Positions 26,218 to 34,936 of a stretch of DNA of 64,000 nt are shown here, piece by piece; the first letter of the stretch is position 1; every line of letters begins with the position of its first letter. The notes beneath the pieces were generated by a model. It was not told the DNA's origin. It did no database searches and saw nothing but the letters and a program-made list of their open reading frames with translations. The stretch comes from CAILUG01 sp903844415 (GTDB lineage: Bacteria; Pseudomonadota; Gammaproteobacteria; Pseudomonadales; Pseudohongiellaceae), in the NCBI GenBank assembly GCA_947477655.1, contig CANJTS010000001.1, forward strand, positions 186,001-250,000. Reading direction: 5' to 3'. The translations under genes and the position numbers were made by a program.

Positions 26218-26919
26218 CTACCTTAGTATCCATTCCTGAAGAATTTTATTAACTGCATCGGCTTGCTCCAGCGTGACCATGTGTCCTGCATTGGCGATGA
26301 CATGTAAGTCTGCTGCGACAAGCTGGCTCTGAATAGCCTGATGCTGCTGTAAGGGGCTCCATTTGTCGTCGGCACCACACAACAACAGAGATTTATGCTT
26401 AATTGCTTTTAAATACAGGGATTGATCTGTGCGAGTGAGTGCAGCGGTAATTTGGGCGCGGTAATCATCAACAGCGAAACGCAGCACCATCGAGCGAATC
26501 TTTGCCATGAGTAAAACGTCCTTGTGGCGGGACGGATGCACCATTGGTGGAATCCAGATATCGGCGAGCGCTGCCATGCCTCTCTCTTGTGCCAAGGCAA
26601 CCAACTGCTGTCGCTCCTCAACTTCTCCGCTTGCAAGTGCATGTACACCAACACTCAGCATACCGAATTTATCGATCCGCTCTGGCGCAAGATGCATCAG
26701 TTCCAGCGCGACTCGACCTCCCATGGAATGGCCAACCACAGAAAATCGTGGTGGTGCTGACTTGAGCACCCAGAGCGCCATGTCACGAAACGAAGAAAAA
26801 CCTCTGAATACTGGGATCACTATCTGGGCGTAGGGTGCCAATGCAAGTTGCTGCTGCTCCCACACAGTTTCATCACAGAGCAGGCCTGGCAGCAGGTATA
26901 AAACCGGTTTATTGTTCAC
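26218..26919 (-). CDS. Alpha/beta hydrolase
   Basis: 233 aa, cytosolic. Nucleophile elbow GHSMGG (~residue 64), GADDKWSP with the catalytic Asp (~185), and NAGHMVTLEQ with the catalytic His near the end, the full triad of the MhpC/BioH-like branch. The start is a GTG at 26919. It follows the IclR gene by 13 bp and is probably co-transcribed with it. A role in the hydrolysis of an ester or ring-cleavage product in the nearby phenolic pathway is likely but not shown by the sequence. Confidence 0.85.
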   Translation of the reverse strand: MNNKPVLYLLPGLLCDETVWEQQQLALAPYAQIVIPVFRGFSSFRDMALWVLKSAPPRFSVVGHSMGGRVALELMHLAPERIDKFGMLSVGVHALASGEVEERQQLVALAQERGMAALADIWIPPMVHPSRHKDVLLMAKIRSMVLRFAVDDYRAQITAALTRTDQSLYLKAIKHKSLLLCGADDKWSPLQQHQAIQSQLVAADLHVIANAGHMVTLEQADAVNKILQEWILR

Positions 26920-26932
26920 TTGGTACTCACAC

Positions 26933-27742
26933 TCAGTTAGTTATCGAGTGCACCAGCAAGGGGCAGCGACGTAATTCAAACTCAATGTCGCGGGCGGCCT
27001 GCTGCAAAGGTGGCACTACTTCTTCCACCATCGCGACCAAGCTCTGCCGCGCCTGGGAAGTAGAACAAGCCAAGGCGGCAACAATTTTGCCGTCTTCAGA
27101 AAATACCGGTACAGCCACCGAAACCACACCAAAATCGAGCTCTCCTTGGGTAGCGGCATAGCCCTTTTTTTTCACGTCTTGCAACAGGGACTTTAAGCGT
27201 ATTTTGGAAGTTACCGTGCGATCGGTAAGCGCCACTAGTTGCATGTCTTGCAGAAATGTTTTGGTTTTTTCCTTATCTTGATACGCCAGCAAAACCCTGC
27301 CTGCTGAGGTGGCGTAGGCTGGGAAACGGGTACCAACACCTGCCGCAACCCGCGTCAGCAATTTTGTAGATTCGTAAACCATAAACAATATGTCAGTACC
27401 CGACATTACAGCCATTGCCGTACTGCTGCCGGTCTTATCACGCACGCGTTGCAGGCTAGGGGCAACTACTTCTTCCAGATTCATGGACTCAATATAAGCA
27501 GCACCCAAGCCGAACACTTCCGGACGCAACAAAAACAACTTGTCTTTTTTGGTCACATAACCCAAATGTGTCAGAGTGTTAAGACAACGCCTGACCACGG
27601 CTGCATTCAACCCGGTATGGGCGGCCAGCTCACTGAGAGTCATGCCGGGCTTTTCGCGACTGAAGGAACGCAACACTGCCAAGCCGCGCGCCAGGGAATT
27701 AAGATATTCACCATCTTCCCGTGGGTTTTTTTCTACAATCAT
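26933..27742 (-). CDS. IclR family transcriptional regulator
   Basis: 269 aa. N-terminal winged helix-turn-helix (residues ~15-75: ARGLAVLRSFSREKPGMTLSELAAHTGLNAAVVRRCLNTLTHLGYV), then the IclR effector domain (SSTAMAVMSGTDILFMVYE, RFPAYATSAGRVLLA, KKGYAATQGELDFGVVSVAVPVF). The DNA-binding part resembles PcaR/PobR-type regulators of aromatic acid catabolism. It is divergent from the LigM-like gene, and the 110 bp between them contain a palindrome that may be its operator. It probably responds to an aromatic acid. Confidence 0.92.
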   Translation of the reverse strand: MIVEKNPREDGEYLNSLARGLAVLRSFSREKPGMTLSELAAHTGLNAAVVRRCLNTLTHLGYVTKKDKLFLLRPEVFGLGAAYIESMNLEEVVAPSLQRVRDKTGSSTAMAVMSGTDILFMVYESTKLLTRVAAGVGTRFPAYATSAGRVLLAYQDKEKTKTFLQDMQLVALTDRTVTSKIRLKSLLQDVKKKGYAATQGELDFGVVSVAVPVFSEDGKIVAALACSTSQARQSLVAMVEEVVPPLQQAARDIEFELRRCPLLVHSITN

Positions 27743-27804
27743 TACAAGGTTTTCCTTTCAAATTAAGGTTGAATGGTCAGGCGAGTACAGCTAAAATCGA
27801 TTTT

Positions 27805-27819
27805 TTTCGATATACGAAA
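27805..27819. promoter_or_regulatory. Candidate IclR-type operator
   Basis: TTTCG-ATATA-CGAAA forms a perfect 5-bp palindrome with a 5-bp centre, 34 bp before the GTG of the LigM-like gene; TTTCGAT occurs again at 27824. It lies in the only intergenic space between the IclR gene and its divergent neighbour, where IclR-family proteins normally bind. Its function is inferred from position and symmetry only. Confidence 0.45.
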
Positions 27820-27852
27820 TAATTTTCGATGACCAATCCGAGGAGTCAGCCA

Positions 27853-29265
27853 GTGTCAGTTACCACTTCACCTAGCGTCGCACCCAAGAATCTTGAAAGC
27901 CTAATTCAGGCTGCCGGTAGTGCTATTACCCTATTGCGTAATTCCGCTTCAGGCCCGAACGTTTATCCGGTAGTTCCGCCCGAATACACCAACTGGCGCG
28001 ACGAACAGCGCGCCTGGCAGGAAACCTGTGTGTTATTTAATCAAAGTTACCATATGTCTGATATGTATGTATCTGGCCCGCAAGCGAAGCAACTGCTGCA
28101 AGACCTCGGCACCAACAGTTTCGAAAATTTCCCGATCAACGTAGCCAAACAATACGCCCCGTGCACCGAGGATGGTTACGTGGTGGGTGATGTAATACTG
28201 ATGCATCTACCCAACGGTGGGTTCAACATGATTGGCCGTCCTTCTGTACTTAATTGGGTACAGTTCCACTGCGAAACCAAGGGCTACGATGCCAAGTGTG
28301 AACGTGATGAACGGTCTGCGGTACGCGCCAATCCGCTGGATCGCAAGACCTTTCGCTTCCAGATCCAGGGTCCCAATGCATTCAAACTGATGACCAAGGT
28401 AATTGGCAAAGAGCCTCCACAGTTGAAATTTTTCCACATGGGCGAAATCGAAATAGCCGGTTGTAAAGTAGGCGCCTTACGGCATGGCATGGCAGGTCAA
28501 CCCGGTTACGAATTGTTTGGCCAGGTAAAAGACGGAGAAACCGTACGCCAGGCATTTATTGCTGCAGGTGAAGAATTTGGTTTGCGTTTGGTGGGTGCCC
28601 GCGCCTACTCTTCCAACACTTTGGAGTCAGGTTGGGTTCCATCCCCGATGCCTGCTATCTATTCCGGTGCCAACCTGAAGTCTTACCGGGAATGGCTGCC
28701 GGCCGATTCCTATGAAGCCAAAGCGTCGCTGGGTGGCAGCTTTGTGTCCAAAAATATCGAAGACTATTACTTCACCCCCTACGATTTGGGTTACGGTGTA
28801 ATGGTAAAATTTGACCATGACTTCATTGGCCGTGCTGCGCTTGAGAAATTTGCCAAGAACCCACGCCGACAGAAAGTCACTTTAGAGCTGAACAACGAAG
28901 ACGTGATCAAAGCGATAGGCAGCCAGTTCTCGGCTGATCGTGCCAAATATTTTGATTTTCCGTCTGCTGTTTATTCCGCCCTACCCTACGACGCCGTGTT
29001 GAAAAACGGTGTCAATATCGGACTCTCCACCTGGATTGGCTACAGCTCCAACGAACGTAAAATGCTGACACTGGCCATGCTGGACGTCGAACACGCAGTA
29101 CCCGGCAACGAAGTCACTTTTGTCTGGGGTGAGCCGAACGGCGGCACCAAAAAACCGACAGTGGAATCACATAAACAGGTCGAAATCCGCGCCATGGTTT
29201 GTCCTGCACCTTACGCGCAGGTTGCCCGCACCAGCTATGCCCCTGTAGGATGGCGTCACCAGTAA
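27853..29265 (+). CDS. Tetrahydrofolate-dependent aromatic O-demethylase, LigM/DesA-like (GcvT family)
   Basis: 470 aa from the GTG at 27853; AGGAG lies 7 bp before it, and this gives a length close to known LigM (471). The in-frame ATG at 27829 has no such site. From memory the match to LigM is strong along its length: NVYPVVPPEYTNWRDEQRAWQ, SYHMSDMYVSGP, FRFQIQGPNAFKLM, LRHGMAGQPGYELFG, GARAYSSNTLESGWVPSPMPAIYSG, SNIEDYYFTPYDLGYG, VKFDHDFIGRAAL. The family removes the methyl group of vanillate, syringate or 3-O-methylgallate onto tetrahydrofolate. A dimethylsulfoniopropionate-type DmdA is less likely. The LigM-type call fits the neighbours. Confidence 0.85.
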   Translation: MSVTTSPSVAPKNLESLIQAAGSAITLLRNSASGPNVYPVVPPEYTNWRDEQRAWQETCVLFNQSYHMSDMYVSGPQAKQLLQDLGTNSFENFPINVAKQYAPCTEDGYVVGDVILMHLPNGGFNMIGRPSVLNWVQFHCETKGYDAKCERDERSAVRANPLDRKTFRFQIQGPNAFKLMTKVIGKEPPQLKFFHMGEIEIAGCKVGALRHGMAGQPGYELFGQVKDGETVRQAFIAAGEEFGLRLVGARAYSSNTLESGWVPSPMPAIYSGANLKSYREWLPADSYEAKASLGGSFVSKNIEDYYFTPYDLGYGVMVKFDHDFIGRAALEKFAKNPRRQKVTLELNNEDVIKAIGSQFSADRAKYFDFPSAVYSALPYDAVLKNGVNIGLSTWIGYSSNERKMLTLAMLDVEHAVPGNEVTFVWGEPNGGTKKPTVESHKQVEIRAMVCPAPYAQVARTSYAPVGWRHQ

Positions 29266-29301
29266 TGCCCAAACAATAATAATCTACTCGAGGATTGCCC
29301 C

Positions 29302-29841
29302 ATGAATAAACTACCTTTACGCCTGCACCATAACGCTTATGTAGTAAAAAATCTGGAGCAAACTCGGGCATTTTATGAAGATATGCTGGGTATGCCTTTA
29401 TTGGCAACCTGGTGCGAAAGAACCGATCTGTTTGGCAAAGATCGTGTGTATTGCCATTGTTTCTTTGGGCTCCAGGATGCCAGTGCGCTGGCTTTCTTCC
29501 AGTTTGCCGATGCGGATGACCAGCAGGAATTCGGTCCGCCATTGCCAATGTCTGGTTTTCGCCATATCGCCTTGAAGGTAGATGCAGACCACCAAAACTT
29601 CTTACTAAATAAACTAAAAGCTGCTTCCTACGATCCGCAAAAACATTACGTGCTGGAACATGGTTATTGCAAATCGTTGTATGTCATCGACCCCGACGAC
29701 ATGATCGTGGAATTTTGCACCGATCACCCCGATGTAGACAACATTAACGCCGATGTTCTGCCCAAAGCTCACCACGAATTAAAACGCTGGCTCGCCGGGG
29801 ACCATACTCCCAACAACGAAGCTTTCCACCGCCATGCTTAG
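29302..29841 (+). CDS. VOC-superfamily protein (possible ring-cleavage dioxygenase or glyoxalase-fold enzyme)
   Basis: 179 aa, single VOC domain. Metal-ligand positions typical of the fold are present: His9 or His10 in LHHNAYVV, His88 in FRHIALKV, and Glu137 in DDMIVEFCTDHP. The pattern FYEDMLGMPLLATW and the paired beta-alpha-beta-beta-beta halves are clear. The protein is half the length of classic extradiol dioxygenases. SD GAGGA is before the ATG. It lies 37 bp after the O-demethylase gene, so it may act on the demethylated phenol or on its product, but the reaction is unknown. Confidence 0.78.
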   Translation: MNKLPLRLHHNAYVVKNLEQTRAFYEDMLGMPLLATWCERTDLFGKDRVYCHCFFGLQDASALAFFQFADADDQQEFGPPLPMSGFRHIALKVDADHQNFLLNKLKAASYDPQKHYVLEHGYCKSLYVIDPDDMIVEFCTDHPDVDNINADVLPKAHHELKRWLAGDHTPNNEAFHRHA

Positions 29842-29944
29842 TAAGAGCATGGCTCCATAACTTGCCCATAGAAAATACCAATAAATTTGTCGACATTTTT
29901 TATCCCAAGACCTTAATTAAAACTAAAAAATAAGGGGCATTACT

Positions 29945-31261
29945 ATGCAAAGATTTTTGTACAAATCCAAAGCTGCATTGGTGTTATTTATTGTGTTAGT
30001 AAGTTCAACTCAAGCGCAGCCCCCAGTTGCCGCTCCAACAAATTTACCTGCTGAACCCACCCGCGTCAGCCTGCCAGTACTCAGCGCTAATACTGGCGCA
30101 GGACCCAGCTTCGATTCATCGACATCACAATGGCCTGGCTACGATATGGCGCATTATTCCTATGAGGTAAATGAATACGTTATAGCTGGCACTGCTGCGG
30201 GCGCACCTTACAAAACACGACTTGTGGTTCGCCAACCTGCAGACGATAGTAAATTTAGCGGTTTGGTAGTGGCGGAAGCCATGCATCCAGCCGGGCAGGC
30301 TCACGCCTTCCAGCACCATTCGGTTTACCTGATGGATGCAGGACACATTGCCGTTGAAATAACCACACTGGGGCTGGATCCGATCAAAGTTTTCAACCCA
30401 GCGCGCTACGGCGACATGAATGTTGCGGCCAATCAGGTTAATGAAATTCTGGCACAGGCTGGCGCATTAATTAAAAGCGACCAAAGCCCAATTGCCGATT
30501 TGAATTTACGCAAGATGATAATGTTTGGAACGTCCGCGTCTTCCGCAATTCTGGTAGGTTATTTACCTGCCCACAAAATTTTTAAAACCGCCCAAATGGA
30601 AAATATTTACGATGGTTTTATGCCAACCTCCAATGGTACGAACATCGCCCCGGTTGATGTGCCCATGATTCAACTGCCCACCCAACATGAATTCCAGAAT
30701 GTGGCAACAGCGCAGCAAGACAGTGATGAGCCTGGCAGCCAATATCGAAATTATGAATTCGTCGGCATGGGCCACCTAATGGCACGCAACAATCCGCGGA
30801 TGACTGCTGATCAATGCACCAAACCGATCACCACTTTTCCACTGGAGCCTTATTTTTCGGTGGGTTTGCATCATCTGTTGCAATGGGTTGATAAAGGCAT
30901 AATCCCGCCTAGAGCCGAGCGTGTGTTGCTTGATCGTAATATTGGCAACGATGGCTCGTTGATGGTATTGGATGAACACGGCAATCCGCAGGGTGGTATT
31001 CGTAATCCTTATGTTGATGTGCCCGTCACCAAATACACAGCCGGCAACGAAAATACAGCAACGAGCACAGTGGGGATTTTATGCCGCTTATCCATGTGGG
31101 AAACAGATTTTTCGCAGGATAAATTGCGGCAGTTGTATGGCAATACAGATAACTATGTGCGGCTGTTTGAAGAAAATCTCACCGCACAAGAGCAAGCAGG
31201 CTGGTCCCTGCCCGTATACCATGAGTTGATCATGGAAGACGCGCGAGCAGTGACCTTTTAA
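29945..31261 (+). CDS. Exported alpha/beta hydrolase-domain protein (Abhydrolase_10-like)
   Basis: 438 aa. Signal peptide MQRFLYKSKAALVLFIVLVSSTQAQ. The mature part has YDMAHYSYEVNEYVIAGTA, FSGLVVAEAMHPAGQAHAFQHHSVYLM, and MIMFGTSASSAILVGYL with the probable nucleophile Ser in a GxSxS elbow (~residue 200). GMGHLMARNNPR near residue 280 can supply the His. This order fits the Abhydrolase_10 family of secreted esterases, which lack good substrate data. SD AAGGGG before the ATG. It follows the VOC gene by 103 bp. Confidence 0.7.
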   Translation: MQRFLYKSKAALVLFIVLVSSTQAQPPVAAPTNLPAEPTRVSLPVLSANTGAGPSFDSSTSQWPGYDMAHYSYEVNEYVIAGTAAGAPYKTRLVVRQPADDSKFSGLVVAEAMHPAGQAHAFQHHSVYLMDAGHIAVEITTLGLDPIKVFNPARYGDMNVAANQVNEILAQAGALIKSDQSPIADLNLRKMIMFGTSASSAILVGYLPAHKIFKTAQMENIYDGFMPTSNGTNIAPVDVPMIQLPTQHEFQNVATAQQDSDEPGSQYRNYEFVGMGHLMARNNPRMTADQCTKPITTFPLEPYFSVGLHHLLQWVDKGIIPPRAERVLLDRNIGNDGSLMVLDEHGNPQGGIRNPYVDVPVTKYTAGNENTATSTVGILCRLSMWETDFSQDKLRQLYGNTDNYVRLFEENLTAQEQAGWSLPVYHELIMEDARAVTF

Positions 31262-31273
31262 GTTAAGCGTGTC

Positions 31274-31759
31274 TTATTCTGCCACTAATGCCAATGGCTC
31301 GTCGCCAATGGCTATGTGACCCGCTACAGAATCACAATACATGCCAGGCGCAGGCGGCATACGCTCAGGACATTGGAAGAGGCCGCCTTGACGGGTACCT
31401 GCAGTTTCGCCATTACGCAGCGGATGTAAGGCAACACTGAACACTGTGCCGGGCGGAAAAGAATTTACCGATACACCTTGCCGAGCCATCTGCGCGGAGC
31501 CTGTCATCTCTACAGCCCAGACAATGGGTTCGCCCGCAGCATCACGTTCCACATTGTTATGCTCAGCATTCATCGGCGCAAAATAGATTTGCAAATGATT
31601 GGGAGCCGGGTCAATGCGGGTGACAACCCCAGTAAAAACTTTCAACACTTTCATATCGTACATCGCAAACGAATGGTGTGCTTGCACCGTTGGGCCATAC
31701 AGCGTAACTGCCGCTAGTGTGGTCGCTAATGCCAAGCTAATTTTTCTTTTTGTAATCAT
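31274..31759 (-). CDS. DUF6152-like exported protein (copy 3)
   Basis: 161 aa from the ATG at 31759 (GGAG 9 bp upstream; an in-frame codon at 31789 is less likely). Signal peptide ends TVQAHHSFAMYD, again giving a mature HHS N-terminus. Then LKVFTGVVTRIDPAPNHLQIYF and a larger insert than copies 1 and 2, including VEMTGSAQMARQGVSVNSFPPGTVF and C-terminal cysteines. It is one base-scale neighbour (94 bp) downstream of a GYS-GW-type gene, repeating the pairing seen at 23.6-26.1 kb. Confidence 0.72.
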   Translation of the reverse strand: MITKRKISLALATTLAAVTLYGPTVQAHHSFAMYDMKVLKVFTGVVTRIDPAPNHLQIYFAPMNAEHNNVERDAAGEPIVWAVEMTGSAQMARQGVSVNSFPPGTVFSVALHPLRNGETAGTRQGGLFQCPERMPPAPGMYCDSVAGHIAIGDEPLALVAE

Positions 31760-31853
31760 TTCAAGTGTCTCCTTAGCAATCCAGTCCACTTACAACCCGA
31801 CTGCAGTCAATTAGTGTGTGATCCAGAGCATTAATTAAGGCCCTGACTCCTAT

Positions 31854-33230
31854 TTAAGGAAAGCTGAAAATATCAGCTTCTTTCTGTTTCTCCATGCCTT
31901 GTTCAAAATATTTTTCCCATATTCTTGCCCATGGCCGTCCATACATATCAGGCACTTCGTATTCAATCACGTTACCCGGTGAAACCGGTGTAGCTTTACC
32001 ATCAATCGGAAAAATGGACTGCACACATTCAATAAAAACATAGGGATCACCCGTGTCAAAACCGCTTTGTTTCACGTAGTTACGCACAATACGAATAGGC
32101 TCCACTAACGCCTCGGGATCATAAAAAATTGCTTCGTGATTGAGTCCAAGGAAGTTACCCGCAGCATCACGGTTGGGCGTATAAATTTCGATAGTTTGTA
32201 AAAAGTTGGAATATTCAGGAGCTGAGTGTACTTTCCAGCCCTGAATATTGGAGGTCCAGGTGATAAGAGTATCGTTATCCCAGAAGCCAATCGTTTCACC
32301 ATACCAACGTGGCACGTCAGCACCCAGACGAGGTACCGCACCTTCCATATTGAACTCGCGTCCAATGTGGATGTTAGTAATAAAATTACGGGCTACACCC
32401 GCCATGATTTGCACCATGTCAGGGGTAACCATAATGTAGTGCTCCCACACCGCAGCCTCATGCCAGCGTCGCATGAAGCCTTCTGGCCAGCAATATTGTG
32501 AAGGCCACTGCGCTGCATTGGTATTGCCGTGATGGTAGGCCTCCTGCACAAACCGCGTTTGATATTCTGGGGTAAGCAAAGACAATACTGTGGGTATCTG
32601 CACATGCCGCCCGCGGTACCAATACTGTCCGTCTGGGGTACGGCCGGGATGCATGTAAACACCTGACCATTCACCTGGCACAGTGGCGTAGGTATGTTTG
32701 GTAGGGCCACCGCGTTGGCGCGTTTCCGCCATGAGCGCCTCGTAATGTGCTTGTGCGGTAGCAAACTTATACGGGCTCACAATGGCCTCGCGGGGGTAGT
32801 CACGATCACAAACCCCCCATGGCGCAGACAACGGCGGGTTATCTCCAATCAACCCTTGGCCACTACCGCCCCACAAGTCTTCCATTGCCGCTGAGCTGTT
32901 GCAGCGGAAATAACGTGGATCTGTCCAAAGCGCGCGATCTTTGTAAAAATCTTTGGAACTGAACATGTCAATCGGGAGTGGTTCGATGCCTGGCGGCGAC
33001 TCCCCGTTACGCGCTGTTCCAGTAAAGGCGTTTGGATCACGCGGTGCTCCTATTGGGATAAGTACCCGCGTTGTTGCACCGACCATTGGATATTCATTGA
33101 TGTCTGCGGCGAGTGGCGCAGCACGTCCTACACTGGTAAAACCTATAACTGCTGTCTTCTGGGCAACTACTGTCTGACCGAAAAAAGTAGCCAGCACAAA
33201 CACTGGCAGGCACCAAATTTTATTTTTCAT
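31854..33230 (-). CDS. Large exported protein of unknown function (GYS-GW family relative)
   Basis: 458 aa from the ATG at 33230 (an upstream GTG at 33236 is possible). Signal peptide MKNKIWCLPVFVLATFFGQTVVAQ. The C-terminal half has HEAAVWEHYIMVTPDMVQIMAGVARNFITNIHIG and RWYGETIGFWDNDTLITWTSNIQGW, matching in order the PMEFI-x-Y-E-IRRVY and GYS-GWWEG-LVIET pattern of the two smaller paralogues. The N-terminal half has GRTPDGQYWYRGRHVQIP and RWHEAAVW, so this member is longer and looks like a tandem or extended version. No catalytic motif is recognised. Confidence 0.62.
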   Translation of the reverse strand: MKNKIWCLPVFVLATFFGQTVVAQKTAVIGFTSVGRAAPLAADINEYPMVGATTRVLIPIGAPRDPNAFTGTARNGESPPGIEPLPIDMFSSKDFYKDRALWTDPRYFRCNSSAAMEDLWGGSGQGLIGDNPPLSAPWGVCDRDYPREAIVSPYKFATAQAHYEALMAETRQRGGPTKHTYATVPGEWSGVYMHPGRTPDGQYWYRGRHVQIPTVLSLLTPEYQTRFVQEAYHHGNTNAAQWPSQYCWPEGFMRRWHEAAVWEHYIMVTPDMVQIMAGVARNFITNIHIGREFNMEGAVPRLGADVPRWYGETIGFWDNDTLITWTSNIQGWKVHSAPEYSNFLQTIEIYTPNRDAAGNFLGLNHEAIFYDPEALVEPIRIVRNYVKQSGFDTGDPYVFIECVQSIFPIDGKATPVSPGNVIEYEVPDMYGRPWARIWEKYFEQGMEKQKEADIFSFP

Positions 33231-33521
33231 ATACACTCTCTGCTGTTTATTATTCTTCTAATTGTTAGCGATTGATTAAATTCGAAATTAGCATATTCCT
33301 TGTATGCACAGATTCATGGTGAACCCCAGAGTCCAAAGCAAGCCCAGACTCAACCACTAGACTTTTTACAAAGCCAATACCACTTTTCTAAACTCCTAAA
33401 AGTATATAGACCAATTTTTCAAAACACCATACCAACGCTGCCCAAAAAACAGCGTTATGTGGTATGTTCGCCCGCACGTATTAATTGAATAAACCTTATC
33501 AAACTACAGGAGACCCACAAA

Positions 33522-34808
33522 TTGAAATCGCTAATTACATTGCTGTTGAGTTTCACCGTGTTGCTGACAGCCTGCTCAGAACCAGCCCCTGTGCAACCAA
33601 ATCCTGTTGTAGCCGCGCCCCTCGATGAGGGCTCCTTTGTTATCAATAATGCTCATATTATTGATGGCACCGGCAGGGTATTTGAGCAAGGATCTGTGGT
33701 TATTAAGGATGGGCTGATAATTTCAGTCAGTGAAGGCGCCAGCACCGTGCCCGGGGCCATGGTGATTGATGCTCAGGGCAAAACGGTAATGCCTGGCTTT
33801 ATCGAAGGGCATCGCCATCTTATAGAAGGTAATCCCGACCAATGGATGGCCGAAAGGGCTGCAGCCAATATGCAGGAGTTTCTGGATGCTGGTTTCACCA
33901 CGATACTGTCGGCCATCGATGCCCCCCAAATACTGGAACTACGCCGGATGCTGGCCGCTGGCGAAATGGTTGGACCACGTATTCTTTCCGGTGCTTTTAT
34001 GCCGGTGGCGATTCCTGCACCTAGCGATTTTACCGGTGATCCAGCGCGTACTGATGTTTCGCGTCCACCCGCACGGCCGACCGTAGCTGCAGGCGCAATA
34101 CCTGATGCCGACACCATAGCCGGTGTGCAACGTATCAAAGATGCCGGTTATGACATGGTAAAAACGGTAGTTACAGTCACCCCGAATGGCCCCGAAATAC
34201 ACACACTTACTGTTATGGTGGAAGAAGCCCATCGGCTGGGACTTACCGCTATTGTTCACGCCGTTTCAGTAGAAGATACACTCGCCGTCATTCAGACGCG
34301 CCCTGATTTGTTGGTGCATACCCCGCATATTGGTCAATTAACGGAAGCCCAAGCACAAACTATTGCCAGTTCTGGCATTCCCATGACATCAACCTTGGGT
34401 ACTTTCGTGCCGTTTTATGATGCCAATAATCTACCCATCTTCAGGGATGCCCAGCCCTATCCCTGGAATACTCTCAGCAGCGCCGGACAAGGGCCGGTAA
34501 ATGCGCGATTATTGTGGGAAGCCGGTATCGTGTACGGCTACGGCACCGATACTTCGTTTTTGCCCAGAGATACTTTTGCACATGAATTAAAAGCACTGCA
34601 CCTGACGTTTTCACCGCTGGATATCATGAAAATTCTGACCATCAATACCGCCACAGCGGTTGGCTTGGAAACTGAAATTGGCACTCTGGAGGCCGGCAAG
34701 GTCGCTGATATCGTCATGCTAGACGGCGATCCGCTGACAGATCTTTATGATTTATTGAATGTTACGCTGGTAATAAAGAGTGGGAAGGTTGTAGTAAACA
34801 AGATGTAA
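33522..34808 (+). CDS. Amidohydrolase lipoprotein
   Basis: 428 aa. The start is a TTG at 33522 with AGGAGA 8 bp upstream. Lipoprotein signal with lipobox LTAC-S (Cys18). The amidohydrolase fold is clear: an N-terminal composite beta domain (INNAHIIDGTGRVFEQGSVVIKDGLII), PGFIEGHRHLIEG with the HxH metal pair, HAVSVEDTLAV (~residue 240) and VYGYGTDTSFLPRDTFAHELKAL near 345, then AVGLETEIGTLEAGKVADIVMLDGDPL. It probably hydrolyses an imide, amide or ester bond of a soluble substrate outside the cytoplasm. Alone on the plus strand between two minus-strand genes. Confidence 0.85.
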   Translation: MKSLITLLLSFTVLLTACSEPAPVQPNPVVAAPLDEGSFVINNAHIIDGTGRVFEQGSVVIKDGLIISVSEGASTVPGAMVIDAQGKTVMPGFIEGHRHLIEGNPDQWMAERAAANMQEFLDAGFTTILSAIDAPQILELRRMLAAGEMVGPRILSGAFMPVAIPAPSDFTGDPARTDVSRPPARPTVAAGAIPDADTIAGVQRIKDAGYDMVKTVVTVTPNGPEIHTLTVMVEEAHRLGLTAIVHAVSVEDTLAVIQTRPDLLVHTPHIGQLTEAQAQTIASSGIPMTSTLGTFVPFYDANNLPIFRDAQPYPWNTLSSAGQGPVNARLLWEAGIVYGYGTDTSFLPRDTFAHELKALHLTFSPLDIMKILTINTATAVGLETEIGTLEAGKVADIVMLDGDPLTDLYDLLNVTLVIKSGKVVVNKM

Positions 34809-34833
34809 ATTAAACAACTTATAAAACTGCTTT

Positions 34834-34869
34834 AAAAAAAAGGGGCGAAAATTATTTTGCCCCTTTTTT
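34834..34869. terminator. Rho-independent terminator
   Basis: A run of A precedes GGGGC (34842-34846), an inner A/T-rich loop, then GCCCC (34859-34863) and T6. It stands 25 bp after the amidohydrolase stop. The A run on the left makes it work also for the minus-strand gene that ends at 34937. Confidence 0.85.
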
Positions 34870-34936
34870 ATTGCTACGATTATTGCTCCGGTTATTGCCT
34901 TGCATCCACAAGAATTTAGGACTCACCGTACAAAAA

